A DNA stretch of 13,744 nucleotides from an uncultured Bacilli bacterium (GTDB lineage Bacteria > Bacillota_I > Bacilli_A > RF39 > UBA660): assembly GCA_948760655.1 (NCBI GenBank), contig CAQBKK010000030.1, positions 1 to 13,744 on the forward strand, written 5' to 3'. The notes below the pieces were generated by a model. That model had not been told where the DNA came from. It saw only the letters and a program-made list of their open reading frames with translations, and did not search any database. Of this stretch, positions 7,320-13,059 are shown one piece after another; position 1 is the first letter of the stretch; each line of letters begins with the position of its first letter. The translations under genes were made by a program, and so were the position numbers.

Positions 7320-7997
7320 CTATTTTACTAATGCAATACTTTTAAAAATATAATGTCCTTTTTCCTTTTCAAAAATATATTTATATGTACTTGCCTCTTC
7401 TAAAAAATCATCTAAATTGATTACAAATCCACTATCTTTTTTGATAATTTTTTTGTCAATCACATTATTATAAATCGTATAATAATCTCCTTCCATTCCA
7501 GTAGCATATTCTACAAAAATACTTTTTTCATAAAGAACCAATTGATTTTTATCTCTTGCAACTTTTACGATTTGGCGATAAAATTTATCCGCACTTCCCC
7601 CACAACCAGACAAAATTTCATATTGATTATTTTCACTATTATACATATATCCACAATAATTATCTACTAATAAATAAGCAGTTGCATGAGAAAATGAAAT
7701 ACTTTCCCCAAATACTTCATAAATATTCTTTTCCACCTCTTCTTTAGGAATGGAAATAGCATTTGGATAATTCTCTAAATACATTTTTAATCCTACAGCT
7801 AAAATATACTCATTACTAAACTTCTCATTTTTATAAAAATCATAGAAAACAAAAACATCTTCAGTAGGATGCACTTGTTTATACAAATTTTGTACCAAAG
7901 GAGAAGAAATGTTCAAATAACTAATCTTATAATAATAAAATATCCCACAAATTATAATTAAAAATACTATACAAAATAATAATAAATTTTTCTTCAT
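7320..7997 (-). CDS. Membrane-anchored or secreted protein of unknown function
   Basis: This 225-residue protein begins MKKNLLLFCIVFLIIICGIF, a hydrophobic N-terminus with no clear signal-peptidase site, followed by YYYK. It is probably anchored by this one segment with the rest outside the cell. The outer part is rich in Tyr, Glu and Lys with a Cys pair around SGCGGSADKF, and it ends IFEKEKGHYIFKSIALVK. I recognise no family. A second small exported protein is encoded just upstream (8033-8308). The Shine-Dalgarno (TTGGAAAT) is weak. Codon use and AT content match the neighbours. Confidence 0.75.
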   Translation of the reverse strand: MKKNLLLFCIVFLIIICGIFYYYKISYLNISSPLVQNLYKQVHPTEDVFVFYDFYKNEKFSNEYILAVGLKMYLENYPNAISIPKEEVEKNIYEVFGESISFSHATAYLLVDNYCGYMYNSENNQYEILSGCGGSADKFYRQIVKVARDKNQLVLYEKSIFVEYATGMEGDYYTIYNNVIDKKIIKKDSGFVINLDDFLEEASTYKYIFEKEKGHYIFKSIALVK

Positions 7998-8004
7998 TTT
8001 TTTA

Positions 8005-8046
8005 TTTCCAATTCTCTAAGAAAAAAAGGCACTTATTTCTTTTGCC
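8005..8046 (-). terminator. Weak terminator-like hairpin after the 91-aa gene
   Basis: The minus strand has AAAGGGGCA, a loop, TGCCTTT and a run of seven T, overlapping the stop codon at 8033. The stem has a two-G bulge, so termination may be partial and the gene after it could be served by read-through. Confidence 0.4.
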
Positions 8047-8308
8047 CCTTCGTTTGTTTAATAAGTGCACAAGTCGTTCCAATAAACACTATAAAAGATA
8101 CGATGGAAACTCCCATGGCTATATAAATGGTCATTCTTCTTTTATTTTCCTCTTGTTCTTGTTGCTTTGCCACAATATCCTCAGAGGAAATAGTAATCAC
8201 TTCTTTTTCAAATAACCTACTTTCCTTATACGGCAATGCCTCTACATTTGATACTGTAAGGAACATCATAAGACAAAGGATAACAACTAAAAATTTCATT
8301 TTTTTCAT
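8033..8308 (-). CDS. Small exported membrane protein of unknown function
   Basis: The 91-residue protein begins with a signal peptide (MKKMKFLVVILCLMMFLTVS, probable cleavage after VEA). A short charged outer region carries KQQEQEENKRR, and one C-terminal membrane helix (about 63-83, IYIAMGVSIVSFIVFIGTTC) ends KQTKGQKK inside. This is a type I single-span arrangement with only about 35 residues outside. I do not recognise the family. It has its own promoter (8342-8369) and a GGAG Shine-Dalgarno, and is separated from the toxin-like gene upstream by a terminator. The 225-aa exported protein follows after 35 bases. Confidence 0.72.
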   Translation of the reverse strand: MKKMKFLVVILCLMMFLTVSNVEALPYKESRLFEKEVITISSEDIVAKQQEQEENKRRMTIYIAMGVSIVSFIVFIGTTCALIKQTKGQKK

Positions 8309-8341
8309 ATATAAACTCCATTCTATAAACTACATATTAAA

Positions 8342-8369
8342 ATTATAGCAAGTTTCTTTCTAGTTTCAA
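8342..8369 (-). promoter_or_regulatory. Strong sigma-A promoter of the 91-aa exported protein
   Basis: TTGAAA (8369-8364), a 16-base spacer, then TGCTATAAT with a perfect -10 at 8347-8342 and TGn extension. It lies 34 bases upstream of the start codon. Confidence 0.75.
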
Positions 8370-8403
8370 ATTTTTTTTTATACATTTTACTTTCTATTCA
8401 CAC

Positions 8404-8436
8404 AACAAAAAAGCAATAGCTAACTTTCTATTACTT
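8404..8436 (-). terminator. Intrinsic terminator after the PBECR-like gene
   Basis: The stem AAGTAATAG/CTATTGCTT (8428-8436 with 8411-8419, one G·U pair) has an 8-base loop and is followed by six T, directly after the stop codon at 8439. Confidence 0.8.
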
Positions 8437-8438
8437 CT

Positions 8439-8873
8439 TTAATTATTTACTTTTTCTTTAGTAACCATTTTTTCATCAATTTTTACATATTTTTTCCATG
8501 CTTTCTTTTCCATACGATTATCAATCTTTGCTTTTTTAACTGGATAAATACTAGCAATAAACAAACTTTTTTTATTTGTAACTTTTACTACTACTGAAAC
8601 ATATTCTTTTAAAAATTTATAATATTCAATTGATTTATTTGTTTCATTATAATATATATAATCTGGATTATTCAAAATATCAGATATATTAGAAAGTGTA
8701 TATAAACAACTGTCTACATTTTCATATTCTACAGAATGCTTTGCAATATGTTCTAATAACGTAGGAGCCATTTTGATTGGTTTTCCTAGCTGTTCTTTTA
8801 AATGCAAATCATCACACACTTTTTTATTAATATTTCCCACTATTTTAGACTCTGACTCTTTCATAAAATCCAT
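8439..8873 (-). CDS. PBECR/RelE-like nuclease-family protein, possible toxin
   Basis: The 144-residue soluble basic protein resembles the phage-derived Barnase-EndoU-ColicinE5/D-RelE-like (PBECR) nuclease families: an N-terminal helix with HIAKHS (H42, H46), then LSNISDILNNPDYIYYNE (the recurring I..IL.NPDYI pattern, 61-78), and two strands, YVSVVVKV (91-98) and SLFIASIYPVKKAKI (103-117). The C-terminus is Lys-rich. Members are predicted RNases or toxins. I infer membership from pattern memory and cannot confirm the catalytic residues. The start ATG 8873 has only a weak AGAAAG site, and lies 8 bases after the U-tract of a strong terminator that closes a structured RNA, so its expression depends on read-through of that terminator. 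No phage genes are nearby. Confidence 0.6.
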   Translation of the reverse strand: MDFMKESESKIVGNINKKVCDDLHLKEQLGKPIKMAPTLLEHIAKHSVEYENVDSCLYTLSNISDILNNPDYIYYNETNKSIEYYKFLKEYVSVVVKVTNKKSLFIASIYPVKKAKIDNRMEKKAWKKYVKIDEKMVTKEKVNN

Positions 8874-8880
8874 TTCTTTC

Positions 8881-8915
8881 TAAAAAAATAGGCTCGTGTA
8901 TTGCTACACAAGCCT
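8881..8915 (-). terminator. Strong terminator closing the structured RNA ahead of the toxin-like ORF
   Basis: An 11-bp stem, AGGCTTGTGTA/TACACGAGCCT with tetraloop GCAA, is followed by A and seven T on the minus strand. One pair is U·G on this strand and a C/A mismatch on the other, fixing the orientation. Confidence 0.88.
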
Positions 8916-9036
8916 TAGTAATTAGGTGGTACTTCAACCCCACATATCTTCTTTCGACTTGTAGTCTACTCGGACTTGTAAACAAGCGTTGACGGACGAA
9001 GTTTCTCCGCCTTCTAATTACCACTTTTAAAATAAC
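8882..9036 (-). ncRNA. Unidentified structured RNA / leader (about 150 nt) upstream of the PBECR-like gene
   Basis: Closing helix P1 pairs GUAAUUAG (9021-9014) with CUAAUUAC (8925-8918) and extends by a G·U and a U-A. Inside are P2, GGCGGA/UCCGUC (9011-9006 with 8996-8991), a CUUG/CAAG hairpin near 8986-8975, a GACU/AGUC hairpin near 8966-8956, and GUGG/CCAC (8943-8940 with 8929-8926). The terminator follows P1 directly. G·U pairs in P1, P2 and the terminator work only on the minus strand. The octamer UACAAGUC occurs twice, 17 nt apart, and its ACAAGUC part can pair with GGCUUGU of the terminator stem, a possible antiterminator. I could not match it to T-box, SRP, 6S, or the metabolite riboswitch cores I know. 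It may be a leader or a stand-alone RNA. Confidence 0.65.
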
Positions 9037-9042
9037 ACGACG

Positions 9043-9072
9043 TCTATGTCATAAAATGTTATTTTTTGTCAA
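9043..9072 (-). promoter_or_regulatory. Promoter of the structured RNA
   Basis: A perfect TTGACA -35 (9072-9067) stands 18 bases from CATAGA (9048-9043), a poor -10. Upstream, a terminator at 9097-9121 insulates it from the tRNA gene. The -35 is half of an inverted repeat, TGTCAAA-N4-TTTGACA (9067-9084), which could be an operator. Confidence 0.5.
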
Positions 9073-9096
9073 AAAAATTTGACACTTAGAATGTAC

Positions 9097-9121
9097 CAAA
9101 AAAAAAGAACCTCTAGAGGTT
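9097..9121 (-). terminator. Second terminator downstream of the tRNA
   Basis: The perfect palindrome AACCTCTAGAGGTT (9108-9121) is followed on the minus strand by C and nine or more T. On the plus strand it is followed by TTTT, so it may act both ways. No gene lies between it and the tRNA terminator. Confidence 0.65.
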
Positions 9122-9175
9122 TTTGTGGGGTATTGTAATAAAATGAAATCTTTTTTATAATTTTTCTCTTTTAAA

Positions 9176-9204
9176 ACAAAAAAAGCCCTTAAACAAAAGG
9201 CTTT
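9176..9204 (-). terminator. Intrinsic terminator of the tRNA gene
   Basis: The stem AAAGCC/GGCTTT (9199-9204 with 9182-9187), extended by TT/AA around a bulge, is followed by a T-rich tail on the minus strand, 12 bases after the tRNA CCA end. Confidence 0.7.
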
Positions 9205-9216
9205 GATATAAATATT

Positions 9217-9293
9217 TGGTAGCCTGTACGGGTTTCGAACCCGTGAATACCACCTTGAGAGGGTGGCGTGTTAAACCCCTTCACCAACAGGCC
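9217..9293 (-). tRNA. tRNA-Glu, anticodon CUC
   Basis: The 77-nt gene folds as a complete cloverleaf: acceptor GGCCTGT with ACAGGCT (one G·U), anticodon stem CCACC/GGTGG around loop CTCTCAA (anticodon CUC at 9259-9257, reading GAG), T-arm ACGGG-TTCGAAC-CCGT, discriminator A, and encoded CCA. The overall body closely resembles Bacillota tRNA-Glu, which supports the Glu identity. The usual Glu anticodon in these bacteria is UUC, so this is an extra isoacceptor for GAG. It stands alone with its own promoter and terminator. Confidence 0.95.
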
Positions 9294-9320
9294 ATTCCTG
9301 TCTTTTTAAAAGACAATGTT

Positions 9321-9349
9321 ATTTTATCATTACTATGTCTTTTTGACAA
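9321..9349 (-). promoter_or_regulatory. Sigma-A promoter of tRNA-Glu
   Basis: TTGTCA (9349-9344) and TAAAAT (9326-9321) are separated by 17 bases, each five of six to consensus. The short leader holds the hairpin TGTCTTTT/AAAAAGACA just ahead of the mature 5' end. Confidence 0.75.
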
Positions 9350-9361
9350 TACTATAAAAAT

Positions 9362-9606
9362 TTATTTCACTCTATGTGCTGTTATAATTGTATAACTATA
9401 GAAGTTAATTGTTATCTTTATATGATCTATTTCACAATACCAATTCTTTCTTGTTTATAGATTGTACAATTTTTGTCTAAGACTTTATTTTTGCAAAATA
9501 AAACAACATCGTCTGTTTTTAGTTGAAGGTTTCTTTTTATTCTATCTATTCCTAGTTTTGTTGTATATATTTTATCTATATTCGTTAATAAAATTTCTTT
9601 ATTCAA
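9362..9606 (-). pseudogene. DUF3781-family gene with a one-base frameshift
   Basis: From TTG 9606 (AAAGGAG upstream) the minus strand reads NKEILLTNIDKIYTTKLGID then RIKRNLQLKTDDVVLFCKNK, the opening typical of DUF3781 proteins (N-IDK.HTTELG..RIKKNL...DDVV.WCK). The frame stops early at 9427. The other frame supplies the missing end: WYCEIDHIKITINFYSYTII followed by TAHRVK and a stop at 9362. Inserting one A at about 9441-9447 (AGAATTGG to AGAAATTGG) restores the whole protein of about 80 residues. It lies 63 bases after the glycosylase gene and was likely the last gene of that operon. Either a real inactivation or a sequencing/assembly error is possible. Function of DUF3781 is unknown. Confidence 0.75.
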
Positions 9607-9669
9607 TTTCTTTTCTACTCCTTTCTTTATTTTTCAAACTACACTCTATAAATTTAACTATTTAAGTTT

Positions 9670-10380
9670 CTATTTATTATTAAGACTAGCTACATATTTA
9701 TCCAAATATTTGTCTTTATCTTTCCGATTGTATTGCATAATAAATCTTGGATGTTCTAAAGGAACTATTTTTTCAAAAAAATGATATTGTTCATTTATTT
9801 TCTGAAGAAACTTAAAATTTTCTCCACTGCCTATAGCGTAGCATATAGAGGTATCTATTCCAAAAGAAATTTGATTTTTCAAGGAAGTAACTATAAATTC
9901 ATATAAAGCACTTTCTAACTTTTTATTCTCGTAATAATTACAATTTATCGCATTTCCCTTAGCGTTTATTTTTTCTATCCCTAATGGGCAAATAAAACTC
10001 ATAAAAAAATTTTTATAAAATTTTTCACACCCACCATATTGTTCCATCACTTGATACAAAAAATCAGAAGAAGATTGATTTACACGAAAATTATCTATCT
10101 TAATCCCTGTTAGTTCATAAAGATGATTTGCATCTTCAAAAGGAATACCTGTTACGGCACTTCCTTTTCTTGCAGGTGAGATGCCTAGTATCAATTTTCT
10201 TTTGTTGTTATCATTGTAATATTTTTTATAGAATATGCGTGTTATTTCTTTTATTTTCTCTTTATTCTCACTTTGGAAAGGATTTATAATGGAATACTCG
10301 CTAGGTAAATTTAAAATTACACTCGATAACTCATCATTAAACTTTAAAACTTTATCAGAAAAATTTTCTTGTTTCGTCAT
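9670..10380 (-). CDS. SMUG2-type (DUF4918) uracil-DNA glycosylase-family protein
   Basis: The 236-residue soluble protein carries the two hallmarks of the SMUG2/DUF4918 branch of the uracil-DNA glycosylase superfamily. LILGISPARKGSAVTGIPFE (63-82) corresponds to the GINPG-type active-site loop followed by VTGIPF. PLEHPRFIMQY (207-217) corresponds to the HP(S/R) DNA-intercalation motif. Family members are expected to remove damaged or deaminated bases, and the substrate here is not known. The canonical GINPG reads GISPA, so catalytic efficiency is uncertain. Its start (AGAGGA upstream) is 15 bases after a MazG-like gene, suggesting one transcript dealing with aberrant nucleotides and bases. 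A frameshifted DUF3781 gene follows. Confidence 0.85.
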   Translation of the reverse strand: MTKQENFSDKVLKFNDELSSVILNLPSEYSIINPFQSENKEKIKEITRIFYKKYYNDNNKRKLILGISPARKGSAVTGIPFEDANHLYELTGIKIDNFRVNQSSSDFLYQVMEQYGGCEKFYKNFFMSFICPLGIEKINAKGNAINCNYYENKKLESALYEFIVTSLKNQISFGIDTSICYAIGSGENFKFLQKINEQYHFFEKIVPLEHPRFIMQYNRKDKDKYLDKYVASLNNK

Positions 10381-10395
10381 TTTATTTCCTCTCTT

Positions 10396-10743
10396 TTATT
10401 TCCATATTCTATCCAAATTATACTTTTCTTTACTTTTAAATGCCTCCAAAAGATTTATATGATAAGAATTACAAATGGCTAGTAAATAGATAAATACATC
10501 TGCTATTTCATCTTTTAAGCAAGAATCATATTTTTTGTTTACATCTAAATCCATATTTTGTTCAGTTTTTCTTATTTCTTTTGCTAATTCTCCAACTTCT
10601 TCTATTAAATAACACAATAGTTCTAAAGGGGTGTTATTAAAATTATTAGTTATCATCATATTTGTAATATATTTTTGAATTTCTTCTAGATCACTATGAT
10701 TGTTTATATTATTAAGTTCATTGATTAATTGTTCTTTTTTCAT
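10396..10743 (-). CDS. MazG-like nucleotide pyrophosphohydrolase
   Basis: The 115-residue all-alpha protein has the MazG/NTP-PPase metal-binding pattern: EEVGE at 48-52 (ExxE type) in LLCYLIEEVGELAKEIRK, and DEIADVFIYLLAI at 78-90 (ExxD at 79-82). Such enzymes hydrolyse NTPs or dNTPs to monophosphates and pyrophosphate, cleaning non-canonical nucleotides from the pool. The N-terminal 30 residues (LINELNNINNHSDLEEIQKY) form an additional helical segment. The Shine-Dalgarno is AAGGAAAG. It immediately precedes the SMUG2-type glycosylase, and pool cleaning beside base excision is a sensible pairing. Family assignment is good, substrate is unknown. Confidence 0.87.
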   Translation of the reverse strand: MKKEQLINELNNINNHSDLEEIQKYITNMMITNNFNNTPLELLCYLIEEVGELAKEIRKTEQNMDLDVNKKYDSCLKDEIADVFIYLLAICNSYHINLLEAFKSKEKYNLDRIWK

Positions 10744-10781
10744 TTTCTAATCTTTCCTTTGTTTATTCCCGTTCATTTTTT

Positions 10782-11270
10782 TTATTTAGAATTGTTATTT
10801 ATTTCAATTTCTTTTTGGTGCTGGAAATGAATTCCAATATGACCGATTCCTAATAGAATGGTTGCTAATAGTAAAATTGTATTTTTACAAGAAACTCCTA
10901 ATAATAAAAAAGCTATGATAGGAAGGGTTGCTCCTGGTAGTGGTATTTTAAATAAACTACTATACATATCTTTCATTGTTTTTTCACTTTTAAAATATCG
11001 TATCCAATAAATTTCATATAAAATCATTAAAAGAAAAGCAAGTAACAAAAACACACAAGAGACTTTATCGATATTAAAATTATTAAAAAATAACGATAGA
11101 CAGGTGACTAGTATTTCCCCGATTCTTTCAAGTAGCATCAATATTTCATTTTCATTTTTTACATATTTATCGTAGTCTTTTGGCTTCTTTTTACTCCATA
11201 TTATATTTGGAATGATTAACATAAGTAAAAATAGGAAGCCTAGATAGGAAAAACCAAATGTTAAATGCAT
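10782..11270 (-). CDS. Multi-pass membrane protein of unknown function
   Basis: From ATG 11270 the product is 162 residues starting MHLTFGFSYLGFLFLLMLII. The frame extends to a GTG at 11306 (12 extra residues, MLRKQKKEVDIR) without a Shine-Dalgarno, so I prefer the ATG, whose ribosome site is also weak. About five hydrophobic segments are visible: the N-terminal one, LVTCLSLFF, VSCVFLLLAFLLMILYEIYW, LPIIAFLLLGVSC and ILLLATILLGIGHIGIHF. They are joined by charged loops such as IIWSKKKPKDYDKYVKNENE. I do not recognise a named family. Neighbours on both sides are small accessory genes, probably in one transcript. Confidence 0.78.
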   Translation of the reverse strand: MHLTFGFSYLGFLFLLMLIIPNIIWSKKKPKDYDKYVKNENEILMLLERIGEILVTCLSLFFNNFNIDKVSCVFLLLAFLLMILYEIYWIRYFKSEKTMKDMYSSLFKIPLPGATLPIIAFLLLGVSCKNTILLLATILLGIGHIGIHFQHQKEIEINNNSK

Positions 11271-11317
11271 TCTTATATCAACTTCTTTCTTTTGCTTTCT
11301 TAACACAAATTAGCATT

Positions 11318-11521
11318 TTATTTTTTCTTTATTAACGAACCTATTGTTACCCCTAAACACATTCCTATACTAAGTCCAATACACATAAAGATAGCTACAT
11401 CATTCACTTTGTTTCCAATAATGGTTCCTATGGATACACCAAAACAAATTTCCAAAGACATTCCTTCTGTTCTATAGTCTTTGGTTTCATTTTTACTATC
11501 TTCTTCGTTTCTTTTTTTCAC
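11318..11521 (-). CDS. Small glycine-rich membrane protein
   Basis: This 67-residue protein starts with GTG (11521), supported by GAGGAAG seven bases upstream. A charged head, MKKRNEEDSKNETKDYRTEG, is followed by two hydrophobic stretches built of GxxxG-like steps: SLEICFGVSIGTIIGN and CIGLSIGMCLGVTIG, then SLIKKK. This glycine-zipper hairpin recurs in small uncharacterised Bacillota proteins. It should form two tightly packed helices in the membrane. Function is unknown. It ends 47 bases before the start of the multi-pass protein gene. Confidence 0.68.
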   Translation of the reverse strand: MKKRNEEDSKNETKDYRTEGMSLEICFGVSIGTIIGNKVNDVAIFMCIGLSIGMCLGVTIGSLIKKK

Positions 11522-11588
11522 ATTTTTTCTTCCTCATATTTTAGTAGTTGTTTTTTTGCAAGCGATTTTTTAACAACCCTCACATTTA

Positions 11589-11906
11589 TTACATTCTAAA
11601 CGTACTCATTGGAGTTTTCTTTTGATTTTCTGAATTTTGTAGAATTACTCTTTTGATATATTGTTCTTTCACTACATCTTTAATGCGTATTGTTGTAATA
11701 TCTATAGAATGGTTCATTGCTTCAGAAAAAAATTCTATTGCATCCTTATAACCAAAATCATACCATTCAGTTGTTACTTTCTCTTCTTGATTATCTAAAT
11801 GGATTTGTTTTCCTAATTTTGTAAATTCTATAAAATCATTTTTGCCATTACTAAATCCTGTTTTATATTGAATAAATTCATTCGTTATTATTTCGTCCAT
11901 ACTCAT
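11589..11906 (-). CDS. Small soluble protein of unknown function
   Basis: The 105-residue acidic-to-neutral protein starts MSMDEIITNEFIQYKTGFSN. The first ATG (11906) is close to a GTGAGAGA site, and a second ATG two codons later has better spacing. It has aromatic-rich segments (TEWYDFGYKDAIEFFSEAMN) and ends TPMSTFRM. I recognise no family. Just past the stop codon, another frame encodes ECNKCEGC before a stop, so the C-terminus may have been altered by a frameshift. It opens the run of small genes leading to MazG and has its own extended -10 promoter. Confidence 0.62.
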   Translation of the reverse strand: MSMDEIITNEFIQYKTGFSNGKNDFIEFTKLGKQIHLDNQEEKVTTEWYDFGYKDAIEFFSEAMNHSIDITTIRIKDVVKEQYIKRVILQNSENQKKTPMSTFRM

Positions 11907-11941
11907 TTTCTCTCACTTTTCATTTGTTTTAATACTTTTTT

Positions 11942-11950
11942 ATTGTACCA
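11942..11950 (-). promoter_or_regulatory. Extended -10 promoter for the 105-aa gene
   Basis: The minus strand reads TGGTACAAT, a TGn extension with TACAAT, 36 bases before the start codon. No convincing -35 is visible. Confidence 0.5.
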
Positions 11951-12073
11951 TACAAAAAACAAATCTAAAATAAGATTTTCTCAGTATTCTTGCTACCAAT
12001 AAAAATATATATTCTAATAACTTTTTACATGAAGGTATTTCTATATTTTTCTAAATCATAAAAATAAAACGAC

Positions 12074-12686
12074 TCAGTTTTTTAGTGCTACATTAAATAT
12101 TGTTCTATTATTAATTGTTAGAATATTCCATTTTGTATATACGCCATTTTCATAACACCATTTATAAGAGTTCCTGTATTTTTGCCACTTGTATATAAAA
12201 GAATATTCTCCATTTGTTATTTTATCGTTACTTATAATAAGTGTTTTGAAACTCTTTGTTGCTTTAAAACTAACTATTTCTGTATCTTCCTTCATCTAAA
12301 GTATCTTTATCTATTTTTTCATCGAAAGAAAATGCAATTGTTTTTTGTTTACTTGAACTTTCAGGCGTTTCAATCATGTCTGAACCCAGTGCAATTACAA
12401 AGCCACCATTAATTGTGTATCCCTCATCTGTATCAATGCCATCATCTCCTCCTATATCACTTCCCATAACAAATAATGTACCACCATTGATTACAGCATT
12501 TTTATTTGAGTCAATACCATCTCCAGATGCATCAATATAAACTGTTCCTCCATTGATTGTAATTGTTGCTCCATCTCCTCCTGCATTTATACCATCATTA
12601 GAAGTTACAATAATAGTTCCATCATTTATAGTAATATTTTTGGCTTCCGTTGCAATTCCTTCGCCTTCTTGTTGGTTTCCATTCAC
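12074..12686 (-). pseudogene. Remnant of a Cthe_2159-type (carbohydrate-binding beta-helix) surface protein
   Basis: The 12270-12686 frame consists of repeating beta-helix rungs: NITINDGTIIVTSNDGINAG, ATITINGGTVYIDASGDGID, AVINGGTLFVMGSD and YTINGGFVIALGSD, then KTIAFSFDEKIDKDTL. This matches the C-terminal half of large Gram-positive surface proteins with the Cthe_2159 pectate-binding domain. The frame then breaks near 12290. The continuation (EIVSFKATKSFKTLIISNDK) is in the next frame, and a further shift near 12180 is needed to read YTSGKNTGTLINGV before YENGVYTKWNILTI. The N-terminal half and signal peptide are missing. At least two frameshifts and an amputation make this a decayed gene. 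The GTG at 12686 is only the first start-like codon. Confidence 0.8.
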
Positions 12687-12930
12687 AACTCTTTTTCTTT
12701 GGCATCTTTTATTTCATATTCTAATAGTTCTTTGGCAATGCCTTTTCCTTTAAAACTTCCTGCCACCCATAAACAATAAATATATTCGTAATTTTTGCCT
12801 GTGATAGGAACCCAAACAGTTTCTAATGGCTCATATTCAATAAATGTTTTTTCCTTCCTAATTATTTCAAAATTTTCTTCTCATTTTCAAGAAATTTTAA
12901 CATTCTAAAACAAGTTTTATCAATCTATGT
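12683..12930 (-). pseudogene. GNAT acetyltransferase remnant
   Basis: In one minus-strand frame the sequence reads KTFIEYEPLETVWVPITGKN then YEYIYCLWVAGSFKGKGIAK and ELLEYEIKDAKEKEL before TGA. This is the acetyl-CoA-binding core of a GNAT N-acetyltransferase: the strand CLWVAG, then the Q/RxxGxG/A loop here as FKGKGIA, then an alpha helix. Upstream, DKTCFRMLKFLENE lies in another frame, separated by a shift near 12880, with a stop codon before it. Downstream the fragment runs without a gap into the beta-helix remnant, so a deletion has joined two unrelated broken genes. Confidence 0.7.
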
Positions 12931-12958
12931 CGAATCACTTGCGATAAAAAAAATTCAT

Positions 12959-12964
12959 TATAAT
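12959..12964 (+). promoter_or_regulatory. Possible -10 for the plus-strand 36-aa ORF
   Basis: A perfect TATAAT occurs about 95 bases before the ATG at 13060, but no good -35 lies at 16-18 bases (CACTTG or ACTTGC). It is the only plus-strand start signal in this gap. Bases 12965-13040 otherwise show nothing I can assign. Confidence 0.3.
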
Positions 12965-13059
12965 AACCAATCGTTACCGGAAAAGTAGCGCCTTACTATA
13001 ACTTCTTACGAGTACAAATACAACTAGATAAGGGTTTTGGAAAATAGGAGGCGGTAGTG

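Noticed and set aside
8918..9022. T-box riboswitch on the plus strand, because of AATTAGGTGGTACTT
   Set aside because: The rest of the T-box core is missing, no plus-strand gene follows, and the G·U pairs show that the minus strand carries the structure.
9462..9665. Plus-strand 67-codon ORF rich in Phe, Leu and Tyr
   Set aside because: It is antisense to the DUF3781 remnant, has no ribosome site, and its composition is that of reversed AT-rich coding sequence.
12055..12076. Terminator at the end of the beta-helix remnant (AAAAC-TGAGTC-GTTTT)
   Set aside because: The stem has only five A/T-rich pairs and the T-run is interrupted. It is too weak to claim.
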